Numbered from the stretch's first letter, positions 8,304 through 16,075 are shown. The stretch is 23,695 nucleotides of DNA from 66-474 sp035249465 (GCA_035249465.1 DATFGL010000091.1:1-23695); one strand, 5' to 3'. A program made the numbers and translations. Notes: generated by a model from the letters alone, not told the origin.

Positions 8304-9263
8304 ATGCGCAAACCCATCCTGTTGCTGGCGGGTGCGTCGTTGCTGGCGTTGTCGTTCACGGCCATGGGCGCCGAGCAATGCCGCTACAGCGCCCCGCGCA
8401 ATGCCGAAATCAATGCCGCGGGCCTGAAACTGCTGGCGGTGCAGATTGGTCCCGATGACCTCGTGATCCACGGCGAGCCCGGTTTGGCCAACGTCGTGGT
8501 GCGGGGCACGGCCTGCGCTTCGAACGAGAAATGGTTGCAGGACGTGAAGATCGAAGCTGCGCGTCATGGCGATACCGCCAGCGTCATCGCGCACGATGGC
8601 GACCACACGATGATCATGTCGCTGTTCGGCGGTTCCTACGCTTACCTGAAGCTGGACGTGCGCGTGCCGCAGTCGCTGGCACTCAAACTGCAGGAGGGTT
8701 CGGGCGACGCAAGGGTCAACAGCGTCGCCGCGCTCGATGCGTCGCTCGGTTCCGGCGACCTCAAGGTGAACGGCGTCGCGGGCGAGCTCGGCTTGAGCGT
8801 GGGTTCCGGCGACGCTGTGGCCAGCGATGTCGGCAGCGTGAACGTGTCCAGCCTCGGGTCCGGCGATGTCAGCGTGGACAACGTGCATGGCAATGCGCGC
8901 GCCGGTGGAGTCGGATCGGGCGACCTGGTGTTGGGCAGCATCAAGGGCGAGGTGTCGCTGGGTTCGATTGCGTCCGGCAGTGCCCGGATCACGGGCGTCG
9001 GCGGCAGCCTCGACGCCAAAAGCGTGGGCTCGGGCGACCTCATTGTCAGCAATGTCACCGGCAACGTGTCGGTCGGCGCGGTCGCCTCGGGCGACGTGAA
9101 GATCTCGCAGGCGGGCGGCAACGTGCATGCGGGCAGCGTCGGTTCGGGCGACTTCGACGCGGACGGCGTGGGCGGCGACTTCAGTGTCGGTTCGGTCGGC
9201 AGCGGCGACGTCAGTCACCGCAACGTCAAGGGCAAGGTCAGCGTGCCGCGCGACGACGATTGA
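8304..9263 (+). CDS. Exported DUF4097-type beta-repeat protein
   Basis: 319 residues. Signal peptide about 1-23 ('PILLLAGASLLALSFTAMGA'), so the protein is periplasmic or cell-surface. A region to about residue 125 has the C-rich, strand-rich start of DUF4097/DUF2807-like proteins. From about residue 132 to 302 there are ten copies of a 17-19-residue repeat, each centred on GSGD or a variant (at 132, 149, 167, 185, 204, 223, 242, 261, 280, 299), alternating with short Val-rich strands. This predicts a right-handed beta-solenoid. No enzyme motif is visible; these proteins are of unknown function, often called putative auto-transporter adhesin head-like. The ATG at 8304 follows GGAGAG and starts the signal peptide; a longer in-frame ATG at 8253 was rejected. 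It is followed by two hairpins and then the response regulator gene. Confidence 0.85.
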   Translation: MRKPILLLAGASLLALSFTAMGAEQCRYSAPRNAEINAAGLKLLAVQIGPDDLVIHGEPGLANVVVRGTACASNEKWLQDVKIEAARHGDTASVIAHDGDHTMIMSLFGGSYAYLKLDVRVPQSLALKLQEGSGDARVNSVAALDASLGSGDLKVNGVAGELGLSVGSGDAVASDVGSVNVSSLGSGDVSVDNVHGNARAGGVGSGDLVLGSIKGEVSLGSIASGSARITGVGGSLDAKSVGSGDLIVSNVTGNVSVGAVASGDVKISQAGGNVHAGSVGSGDFDADGVGGDFSVGSVGSGDVSHRNVKGKVSVPRDDD

Positions 9264-9280
9264 TCGGCCCGCACCACAAA

Positions 9281-9318
9281 AATGCGGCGGACAGGAAGGG
9301 AGGTCTGTCCGCCGCATT
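9281..9318 (+). terminator. Strong hairpin after the DUF4097-type gene
   Basis: A perfect 14-bp stem (AATGCGGCGGACAG, 9281-9294, with its complement at 9305-9318) closes a 10-base loop, 17 bases after the stop codon. The downstream T-run is poor on the plus strand (TTCGT), while the minus strand would have TTTTT after the stem. It probably ends transcription before the response regulator, or protects the 3' end. Confidence 0.6.
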
Positions 9319-9393
9319 CGTCACTCGTGATGCCAGGCGGTCGTTGCCCCGCCTCCAATCGACAACGCGGAAGAGCCGGATCGGTTGACACCT

Positions 9394-9420
9394 GCGGCGC
9401 GGCAATCTGCGCGCCGCTTT
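9394..9420 (+). terminator. Second GC-rich hairpin before the response regulator
   Basis: Perfect 8-bp stem GCGGCGCG (9394-9401) with CGCGCCGC (9410-9417), 8-base loop, followed by TTT. It may be a back-up terminator or part of the response regulator leader. TTGACA hexamers occur at 9385-9390 and 9450-9455, but neither has a recognisable -10 box at normal spacing. Confidence 0.35.
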
Positions 9421-9500
9421 CACGCAATGCTCACCCGCGTGCCTGCAAATTGACAGCCGGTGCCGCGGTGGCAGGGATGGCGACGGGGGAAAGGCTGAAC

Positions 9501-10244
9501 ATGACCGAGTCCGAACACGAAAAACAGACGGGGCTGGTGCTGCTGGTCGAGGACAACAGTGGCATCGCCGAGATGGTGGGCGAATTCCTCGAACGGCGCG
9601 GCTACACCGTCGATTTCGCCGGCGACGGGGTGAGCGGCCTGCACCTGGCCGTCACCAACAGCTACGACGTGATCGTGCTGGACCTGATGTTGCCGGGCAT
9701 GGATGGTCTGGATGTCTGCCGCAAGCTGCGCGGCGAAGCAAAGAAATCCACGCCGGTGTTGATGCTGACCGCGCGCGACACGCTGGAAGACAAACTGGTG
9801 GGTCTCGACGCGGGCGCGGACGATTACCTGGTCAAGCCGTTCGAACCGCGCGAACTGGAAGCGCGCATCCGCGCGTTGATCCGGCGCGAGCGGCGGCAGG
9901 TTTCCAGCGAGGTTTACCAGGTCGGCGGCCTGGTGCTGGATACCGCAACGCTCAGGATCACGCGCGATGGCGAGGAAATGCAGGTTTCCCCGATCGGTCT
10001 GAAACTGCTGGCCATCCTGATGCGCGAATCGCCGCGCGTAGTGTCGCGCCACGACATCGAACGCGAAATCTGGGGCGACATGCTGCCCGATTCCGACACC
10101 CTGCGTTCGCATCTGTACAACCTGCGCCGCGTGGTGGACAAGCCTTACGCGAAGCCGCTCGTCCACACCATCCACAGTGCGGGATACCGGGTTGCCGACC
10201 TGGATGCCGAGGCGGAAGCCAGCGCCTTGGCCTCGGGCCGCTGA
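9501..10244 (+). CDS. OmpR/PhoB-family response regulator
   Basis: 247 residues. The receiver domain (about 12-125) has the acidic pair E17/D18, the phospho-acceptor D61 in 'YDVIVLDLMLPGMDG', T90 and K112 in 'VKPFEPRELEARI'. The C-terminal winged helix (about 138-235) shows 'LKLLAILMRESPRVVSR', 'SDTLRSHLYNLRRVVDKP' (recognition helix) and 'VHTIHSAGYRV'. It should bind DNA when phosphorylated by the kinase encoded 76 bases downstream. The ATG at 9501 is preceded by a strong GGGGGAAAGG; upstream in-frame ATGs at 9477 and 9282 are less supported. The target genes are unknown; the downstream peptidase and RDD-pilin genes, and the upstream exported repeat protein, are natural candidates. Confidence 0.92.
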   Translation: MTESEHEKQTGLVLLVEDNSGIAEMVGEFLERRGYTVDFAGDGVSGLHLAVTNSYDVIVLDLMLPGMDGLDVCRKLRGEAKKSTPVLMLTARDTLEDKLVGLDAGADDYLVKPFEPRELEARIRALIRRERRQVSSEVYQVGGLVLDTATLRITRDGEEMQVSPIGLKLLAILMRESPRVVSRHDIEREIWGDMLPDSDTLRSHLYNLRRVVDKPYAKPLVHTIHSAGYRVADLDAEAEASALASGR

Positions 10245-10320
10245 CGGCCGCGGCTTGCGCGGCATCCATCGCGGCGCCCACAATCCGGCACACACTGGAT
10301 ATCGCAGGCAGGCTCTGCGC

Positions 10321-11682
10321 ATGGCCCGTTATACGAGCATCGGCCACCGTTTCTGGGTGATGTTTTCGCTGTGGGTGGCGGCGATCAGCGTGGTCACGGC
10401 ATTGGGCGTGTATGCGGCCGCCAGTTCCAGCCGCAAGGCCATCGCCCGCCAGGAGCTGGATCGCGAAAGCGTTTATTACTCGCAGCAGCTGGCGCGCGAT
10501 CCCGCCGCGCCCCTGCCGGATACCTGGTTGCTGCGCGGTTTCCTGCGCCCGCCAGGTGGCGATACGGGCGCGGTGCCCGCGCGCTTCGCGAACCTGGCGC
10601 CCGGTTACCACCAGATCGCCCAGCCCGACGGTACCGAAGGCACGGTGCTGGTGTCCGATACGCCGCGTGGCCGGCTGTTCCTGCTGTTCAACAACGACCG
10701 GCCCAACAGCGTGGTGATGCTGTTCGGGTTGATTCCCGTCGTGTTGGTGGTGCTGATCATCTATCTGGCCACCTGGCTGACCTATCGAGCTTCGCGCAAG
10801 GCGCTGTCGCCGGTGATCGCACTGGCCAAGGTGGTTCGGCGCTGGAATCCGGACCATCCCGATCCCGCTTCGCTGGCGCCCGACCGGCTGCCCGCCGCCA
10901 GCGACAGCGACGTGGAGGTGCTGGTGGCCGCGCTCTACAACTTCGCCAACCGGCTGGATGCGTTCGTCGAGCGCGAACGCAACTTCACCCGCGACGCCAG
11001 CCACGAACTGCGCACGCCGCTGACGGTGATGAAGATCGCGGTCGACGTGCTGGCCGACGAGGACATGAGTCCGTTCGCGCAGCGCTCGCTGGCGCGGATC
11101 AGGCGCTCCGTCCGCGAGATGGAGGCGCTCATCGAAACCTTCCTGGTGCTCGCGCGCGAATCCGATGCCGGCCTGCGCGACGAGGATTTCCTCGCCAACG
11201 ATGTGGTTGCTGCCGAGGTCGCGCGTTACCGCGAGCTGCTCGCCGGCAAGCCGGTGCAACTGGTGATGGTCGAGCATGCGCGCTTCGCGCTGCACGCGCC
11301 GCCGCGGGTGTTCGCGGTGATGATCGGCAACCTCATCCGCAATGCCTGCCTGTACACCGAACAGGGCGGCGTCACCGTCGAAGTGGAGGCGAACGATGTG
11401 CGCGTCGCCGATACCGGCAGTGGAATGAGCGAGGAAGACCTCGAACGCGCGTTCCAGCCGTTTTACCGGGGCAGTCGCACCGGCCGCCGCGGGCATGGCA
11501 TCGGGCTCGCGATCGTGCGCCGCATCGCTGACCGTTACCACTGGCAGGTCACGCTGGAAAGCGCGCTGGGCAAGGGCACCACTGCGACCGCCCATTTCCC
11601 GGCCGCGCAACCGCCCGATGCGGCGTTGCCCGGGCCCGTTGCAGCCAGGGAACAGATGACGCATGACGAAACCGCACGCTGA
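10321..11682 (+). CDS. Sensor histidine kinase, partner of the upstream response regulator
   Basis: 453 residues. Helix 1 (about 11-33), a roughly 95-residue periplasmic sensor region (about 36-128), helix 2 (about 131-155), a HAMP-like linker, then the H-box 'FTRDASHELRTPLTVMKIA' (222-240, phospho-acceptor H228), N-box 'IGNLIRNAC' (335-343), G1 'VADTGSGM' (362-369), 'FQPFYRG' (378-384) and G2 'GHGIGLAIVRRIA' (391-403). All catalytic boxes are intact, so it should be an active kinase. The sensor domain has no family I recognise; it is Pro-rich and ends in 'GRLFLLFNNDRP'. Start ATG at 10321, with only a weak Shine-Dalgarno sequence. Its 3' end overlaps the isoaspartyl peptidase start by 20 bases. 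Confidence 0.92.
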   Translation: MARYTSIGHRFWVMFSLWVAAISVVTALGVYAAASSSRKAIARQELDRESVYYSQQLARDPAAPLPDTWLLRGFLRPPGGDTGAVPARFANLAPGYHQIAQPDGTEGTVLVSDTPRGRLFLLFNNDRPNSVVMLFGLIPVVLVVLIIYLATWLTYRASRKALSPVIALAKVVRRWNPDHPDPASLAPDRLPAASDSDVEVLVAALYNFANRLDAFVERERNFTRDASHELRTPLTVMKIAVDVLADEDMSPFAQRSLARIRRSVREMEALIETFLVLARESDAGLRDEDFLANDVVAAEVARYRELLAGKPVQLVMVEHARFALHAPPRVFAVMIGNLIRNACLYTEQGGVTVEVEANDVRVADTGSGMSEEDLERAFQPFYRGSRTGRRGHGIGLAIVRRIADRYHWQVTLESALGKGTTATAHFPAAQPPDAALPGPVAAREQMTHDETAR

Positions 11683-12610
11683 ACCGCACGGTGCGCCGCC
11701 GATGTTGCTCGTCCACGGTGGTGCGGGCGTGATGCGTCGCGACATGGATTCGGATACCGAGCATGCCTCGCGCGCCGCGCTTGCGGAGGCGCTGCGGCGC
11801 GGTCATGCATCGCTTGCGGCAGGCGGCTCGGCGCTGGACGCAGTGACCGCGGCGGTCGTGGTGCTGGAGGATGCTCCGTACTTCAACGCCGGCCACGGCG
11901 CGGTGTTCACGCACGACGGGATCAACGAGCTCGACGCCGCGATCATGGATGGCGCGACGCTGCGCGCGGGTGCGGTGGCGGGCGTGCGCCACGTGCGCAA
12001 TCCCGTTCTGCTGGCGCGCGCGGTGATGGAACGTTCGCCGCACGCGATGCTGGCGGGCGAAGGCGCCGAAGCGTTCGCGCGCGAACAGGACATCGCGCTG
12101 GTCGATCCGGATTACTTCCGAACCGAGCGGCGTTGGCGCGAGTTGCAGGCCGCCCGGCGTCAGGCCAGCCGCAACGAGCGCGTCGATCATTTCGGCACCG
12201 TGGGCGCCGTCGCGCTGGACGCGCGCGGACGGCTGGCCGCTGCCACGTCGACCGGCGGCATGACCGACAAGCGCTGGGGCCGCGTTGGCGATTCGCCGGT
12301 GATCGGCGCGGGCACTTACGCGAATGCGGCTTGCGCGATGAGCGGCACCGGCTGGGGCGAGTTCTACATCCGCACCGCGGCCGCGCATGCGGTGTGCATG
12401 CGCGTGGCGGCGATGCGGCAAGCAGTGGGCGAAGCAGCCGAAGCGGTGATCAACGAAGAAATCCCCGCGCTCGGCGGCAGTGGTGGTGCGATCGTGCTGG
12501 GCGCGGACGGCACGTTCGCGATGCCGTTCAACACCGACGGCATGTTTCGCGGCCATATCGGCGGCGACGCCGAACCGCGGGTGGCGATCTGGCCGCACGA
12601 GCGCGTGTAG
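11663..12610 (+). CDS. iaaA: Isoaspartyl peptidase / plant-type L-asparaginase (Ntn hydrolase)
   Basis: 315 residues, the usual length for the EcAIII/IaaA precursor. Motifs: 'LLVHGGAG' (15-22), 'FNAGHGAVFTHDG' (74-86), the autoprocessing site 'HFGTVGAVALD' (176-186) where the G178-T179 bond is cut to free nucleophile T179, 'ATSTGGMTDKRWGRVGDSP' (194-212) and 'SGTGWGE' (227-233). The enzyme removes beta-aspartyl residues from isoaspartyl dipeptides and hydrolyses L-asparagine weakly. No signal peptide is seen, so it should act in the cytosol. The ATG at 11663 has AGGGAA upstream and overlaps the kinase gene by 20 bases, implying coupled translation with it, an unusual partner. 'STGGMT' and the Arg/Asp substrate-binding residues are intact. 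Confidence 0.93.
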   Translation: MTKPHAEPHGAPPMLLVHGGAGVMRRDMDSDTEHASRAALAEALRRGHASLAAGGSALDAVTAAVVVLEDAPYFNAGHGAVFTHDGINELDAAIMDGATLRAGAVAGVRHVRNPVLLARAVMERSPHAMLAGEGAEAFAREQDIALVDPDYFRTERRWRELQAARRQASRNERVDHFGTVGAVALDARGRLAAATSTGGMTDKRWGRVGDSPVIGAGTYANAACAMSGTGWGEFYIRTAAAHAVCMRVAAMRQAVGEAAEAVINEEIPALGGSGGAIVLGADGTFAMPFNTDGMFRGHIGGDAEPRVAIWPHERV

Positions 12611-12679
12611 TGTTGCGCGACGTGCAGGCGGTGCGCGGTTCTGCGACCATCGGCGCGTGAATCCGGTGGATCCCGCACC

Positions 12680-13663
12680 ATGACCGCGCCCTCGCAGCCG
12701 CTGCCTACCCATTACCATAACCGCGGCATGCACGCGGGTTTCTGGCGGCGCGCAGTTGCATGGCTGATCGATGGGCTGATCCTCTCGCCGGTCTTCGTGC
12801 TGCTGTATCTGGTCGTCGTGGGTCCGTCCGCGGTGCCTCAGGCCATGCAGCCGGGCGGCATGGTTCCGTTTCGCGTATTCCCTTCGCTGTGGTTCGCGTG
12901 GCTCCTGGTTCCCTGGTTGTATTACGCGTTGTGCGAGGCTTCGGCATGGCAAGCCACGCCCGGCAAACTGGCGCTGGGCCTCCGGGTCACCGACGAGTAT
13001 GGGCGCAGGATCGGATTCGGTCGCGCCACCGGGCGCTTCTTCGGCAAGTTCTTGTCCGGCGCGATCCTGGACATCGGCTACATGCTGGCCGGCTGGACCG
13101 AACGCAAGCAGGCCTTGCACGACTTGATGGCGGGTTGCTGCGTGGTGCGCAAGGGGGGATTCCTCGTCTGGCAAAACCGCGAAGCGGCCGCATCGGATTC
13201 CGCAACCACGACAATGCTGCCACGACCCGGAATGCCGGGTTGGGGCATCGCGCTGGTCGTGGCCGGTGTTTGCGTGTTCCTGCTGCTGCCGGCCGCGGCG
13301 ATCCTTGCCGCGCTGGCGATCCCGACGTACCAGAGCTACACCGTGCGCAGCGAGGTCGCGCAAGGCCTCCACATGACGGGTCGCGCACGTTCGCTGATCG
13401 CCGAATACATCGGCCAGCGCGGCGCATTGCCCGACGACAACGGCGCATTGGGATTGCCGAAACCCGAGGCGATCCATGCGCGTTATGTCAGCAGCGTGCG
13501 CGTGACCGGCGGCAAGGTGGTGGTGACCTACGGCAATCAGGCGAACCTGCTTATCCGCGGCGGCCACGTGGTGATCGCGCCGGTGGGCGACGCTGCTGCG
13601 CTGCACTGGCGGTGCAGCAGTCCCGACATCCGCGATCGATACCTGCCCGAGGGTTGCCGCTGA
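12680..13663 (+). CDS. RDD domain-type IV pilin-like fusion protein 1
   Basis: 327 residues. The N-terminal RDD domain (about 17-157) has 'HAGFWRRAVAWLIDGLIL' (18-35), helices near 24-48 and 65-85, 'SAWQATPGKLALGLRVTD' (88-105), 'YGRRIGFGRATGRFFGKFLS' (107-126) and 'RKQALHDLMAGCCVVRK' (142-158). A linker (about 160-186) leads to a membrane helix (187-214) that ends as a pilin N-helix, 'AALAIPTYQSYTVRSEVAQGL' shortened here to 'IPTYQSYTVRSEVAQGL' (214-230). The pilin head continues with 'YVSSVRVTGGKVVVTYG' (269-285) and the C-terminal 'WRC...YLPEGC' pair C312/C326. The prepilin peptidase Gly/Phe site and Glu5 are absent. It starts 69 bases after the peptidase gene. RDD proteins are poorly characterised membrane proteins; the combined function is unknown. 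Confidence 0.88.
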   Translation: MTAPSQPLPTHYHNRGMHAGFWRRAVAWLIDGLILSPVFVLLYLVVVGPSAVPQAMQPGGMVPFRVFPSLWFAWLLVPWLYYALCEASAWQATPGKLALGLRVTDEYGRRIGFGRATGRFFGKFLSGAILDIGYMLAGWTERKQALHDLMAGCCVVRKGGFLVWQNREAAASDSATTTMLPRPGMPGWGIALVVAGVCVFLLLPAAAILAALAIPTYQSYTVRSEVAQGLHMTGRARSLIAEYIGQRGALPDDNGALGLPKPEAIHARYVSSVRVTGGKVVVTYGNQANLLIRGGHVVIAPVGDAAALHWRCSSPDIRDRYLPEGCR

Positions 13664-13720
13664 GCGGGGGTTTCTCCAGAATCCGTGGCTCCGGGGGATT
13701 CGACACACAGGGGAGCGACG

Positions 13721-14740
13721 ATGGAACCGATGCCGGCAGGTGGCGCACAGGCGCTGCCCGATCATCTGCACGCGCCGTTGCTGCACGCGGGATTCTGGCG
13801 CAGGTTCGCGGCGTACGTCATCGATATGCTGATCCTGGGCGCGGCGGTGTTCGTGTTGTACATGCTGTTCGTTTTCGTCGTGATCGTCCCGGCTGCCGCA
13901 TCCGGCGGACGTCACGTCAACGACGCGGCGATCGGCGCGTCGATGCTGATGGCATGGCTGGCGGTCATCGTGGCGCAGTGGCTGTATTTCGCGCTGTGCG
14001 AATCGTCCGCATGGCAAGCGACGCCGGGCAAGATGGCCCTCAACATGTGCGTGACCGACACGTACGGGCGGCGCATCGGTTTCGGCCAGGCCACCGGGCG
14101 CTATTTCGGCAAGATCCTCTCCAGCTTCATTTTCGACATCGGATTCATGATGGCCGGCTGGACCGCGCGCAAGCAGGCGCTCCACGATCTGATGGCGAAC
14201 TGCTGCGTGGTGCGCAAGGAAGGACTGGCGGCGTTCGAGCGCGGCGATCTGGATCGCGGCGCCGCGCAGGCGGGTGCCGCCATGCCGGGATGGGCCATTG
14301 GCCTGATCGTGGTCGGCGCTCTTTTCTTCACGGTCGTGCCCGTCGTCGCCATCCTGGCGGCCATCGCGATTCCCGCTTATCAGAACTACCTGGTTCGCGC
14401 GCAGGTTGCAGAAGGGATGACGCTGTCGGGCGGCGCGAAGGTCGCGGTGGGCGAATACCTGGGCGCGCGCGGCTCGCTTCCCGCCGACAACACCGCCGCG
14501 GGCCTCGCCGATCCGGATACGTTGAATGGCCAATACGTGAGCAGCGTGCAGGTGCAGAACGGCAGCGTGATCGTGACGTTCGGCGGCCGCGCCAACCAGG
14601 CGGTCGCGGGCGACCACCTGGTGTTCAGTCCGTATGGAAGCCGCGGCGCCGTGCAGTGGCGTTGCGGCAGCCCGGATATCCAGGCGAAGTATCTGCCGCT
14701 GGCCTGTCGTGATCGCAGCGACGTCATCCCGGTGGATTGA
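13721..14740 (+). CDS. RDD domain-type IV pilin-like fusion protein 2 (tandem paralog)
   Basis: 339 residues with the same architecture as its upstream neighbour. RDD domain about 22-166: 'HAGFWRRFAAYVIDMLIL' (22-39), 'SAWQATPGKMALNMCVTD' (96-113), 'YGRRIGFGQATGRYFGK' (115-131), 'RKQALHDLMANCCVVRK' (150-166). Linker with 'AMPGW' (187-191), helix about 191-217, and pilin segment 'AAIAIPAYQNYLVRAQVAEG' (213-232), 'YVSSVQVQNGSVIVTFGG' (272-289), Cys pair C315/C329 in 'WRC...YLPLAC'. Aligning P218 with pilin Pro22 puts Leu201 where Glu5 should be, and no Gly-Phe cleavage site is present. Unlike copy 1 it has a nine-residue tail after the last Cys. ATG at 13721 with GGGGAG upstream; a longer ATG at 13685 is unlikely. 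It ends three bases from the convergent porin gene. Confidence 0.88.
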   Translation: MEPMPAGGAQALPDHLHAPLLHAGFWRRFAAYVIDMLILGAAVFVLYMLFVFVVIVPAAASGGRHVNDAAIGASMLMAWLAVIVAQWLYFALCESSAWQATPGKMALNMCVTDTYGRRIGFGQATGRYFGKILSSFIFDIGFMMAGWTARKQALHDLMANCCVVRKEGLAAFERGDLDRGAAQAGAAMPGWAIGLIVVGALFFTVVPVVAILAAIAIPAYQNYLVRAQVAEGMTLSGGAKVAVGEYLGARGSLPADNTAAGLADPDTLNGQYVSSVQVQNGSVIVTFGGRANQAVAGDHLVFSPYGSRGAVQWRCGSPDIQAKYLPLACRDRSDVIPVD

Positions 14741-14743
14741 GTT

Positions 14744-16075
14744 TCAATACTCGAGATGTGCGCGGATGCCGATGAAGCGCGCCGGCCCGCGGTCACGGTT
14801 GTAGCCGGGATTCCGGATGAACTGGAAGTCGGGGCTCAGCGTGACATGTGGGAATAGCTGGATCGCGTAATAGGCCTCCGCGATTTCCTCGTGCCCGTAG
14901 TCGAGCCGCCCGTCGCATAGCAGGAATCCGCAACCGCCCGCGGCGAGGTAGTCGCGATGGTCGCGTGACAAGGCATTCATGCCGACGGCGATGCCGAGCC
15001 GATCCTGCGGGCGGTGCCAGTGCACGCCCGAAACCTGCGCGCCAAGGCTGGCGTCGCGATCGACCTCGGTGAACACGAACGATTCGGTATGGCCGTCGTT
15101 CCAGCCATAGCGCGCGAACAGGCCGGTATCGCCACCGTCCGCGAGCGGCAGTTCGGCGTTGACCGCGTAACCGTATTTGTGGCGGCCGTCGCGATCGTCG
15201 GAATGGATGTCGGGCGTGCGCCCGGTCGCCGCGGCGACGAGCAACGCGTCGCGGTACACGCCCATGCGCGCGATGTTGCGATAGACCAGCAGTCGCAGCG
15301 CCCAGCTGTCCGGCGATTCCCGCAAGGTGAGTTGCATCTGTTCGCCGCGCGCGCGCTTCAGCGGCGCTTCCAGCGTCTGGCCGTTCGCGTGCGTGGGCAT
15401 CTGGTACACGCCGTAACGCAATGTCCAATGCGGATTCACCCAGGCGGCCATCGCGCCGTTGGTGTAGCCGCGCGTGTCGGCGGCGTAGTCCCAGGCCAGC
15501 GCGTTGAAGAACGCGCCGTCCATGAATTGCGTGCGCGCACTGTTGGCGTAACGGTTCTTGTCGAAGTCGTCGCCGGGCGTCATGCGACCGAGCTTGGCTT
15601 CGACGTGGCGATCGGACTCGGTGCCTGGCAGTTGATCCTGTGCGCGTTCGACGGCGTGCGTCGCGCCGCCCAGTGGCAGCGTCCAGCGCAGATACCGGCG
15701 CGCGACGTAGGCACGCTTGCCGAGCCCGGCATTGCCGGAATGCACCACGTCGCCATTGACGATCGCCCCGACACCGGTAGCGCCGCTGACGCCCTCGCCC
15801 TTGAACATCTCGAGGTCGAAGTAGTACTGGAAATGCGCCGGCAGTTGCACGCCGAAATACGCACCGAAGGTGTGCGACTGCTCGGTGTCGCCGCCGGACG
15901 TCAGGCTCAGGGGTCCCGCATAGGGCGAGCGCAGCGCATCCTGGTGCTGGTCGATGAAGGTGTATTGCGCACCCAGCAGTTGCGGCACGAACAACAGGCG
16001 CGCTGCGGTGTCGTCGGCTTGCGCGATGCCGGGGAGCGCGAGCAGCGCGGCGAGGATGATGCAACGAAGATTCAT
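14744..16075 (-). CDS. OprB-family carbohydrate-selective porin
   Basis: 443 residues. Signal peptide 1-20 ending in 'IAQA'. The body is a series of amphipathic strands with frequent aromatic residues at strand ends, including 'AKLGRMTPGDDFDKNRYAN' and 'DYAADTRGYTNGAMAAWV', which match the OprB-type porin pattern of a loop-plug followed by 'ALAWDYA'. The C-terminus 'FIGIRAHLEY' is a last beta-strand ending in an aromatic residue, as needed for outer-membrane insertion, here Tyr instead of Phe. It should allow sugars or related small solutes through the outer membrane; the substrate is not predictable. GGAGGTGA precedes the ATG at ideal distance. A plausible promoter lies about 210 bases upstream. 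No sugar-transport genes are adjacent. An alginate-export-type barrel is an alternative. Confidence 0.8.
   Translation of the reverse strand: MNLRCIILAALLALPGIAQADDTAARLLFVPQLLGAQYTFIDQHQDALRSPYAGPLSLTSGGDTEQSHTFGAYFGVQLPAHFQYYFDLEMFKGEGVSGATGVGAIVNGDVVHSGNAGLGKRAYVARRYLRWTLPLGGATHAVERAQDQLPGTESDRHVEAKLGRMTPGDDFDKNRYANSARTQFMDGAFFNALAWDYAADTRGYTNGAMAAWVNPHWTLRYGVYQMPTHANGQTLEAPLKRARGEQMQLTLRESPDSWALRLLVYRNIARMGVYRDALLVAAATGRTPDIHSDDRDGRHKYGYAVNAELPLADGGDTGLFARYGWNDGHTESFVFTEVDRDASLGAQVSGVHWHRPQDRLGIAVGMNALSRDHRDYLAAGGCGFLLCDGRLDYGHEEIAEAYYAIQLFPHVTLSPDFQFIRNPGYNRDRGPARFIGIRAHLEY

Noticed and set aside
8697..9209. GSGD repeat region as a CRISPR array or satellite DNA
   Set aside because: The repeats are in frame, imperfect at the DNA level and lie inside a protein with a signal peptide; there are no spacers of constant length with identical repeats.
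11549..14617. 1022-codon open frame on the minus strand
   Set aside because: It is antisense to the kinase end, peptidase and both RDD-pilin genes. It is rich in His, Arg, Ala and Gln without domain motifs, as expected for the shadow of GC-rich coding DNA.
12680..14740. RDD-pilin fusion as an assembly or sequencing artefact merging separate genes
   Set aside because: Two independent copies carry the same junction in frame, with a conserved linker motif (MPGW) and different DNA sequence.
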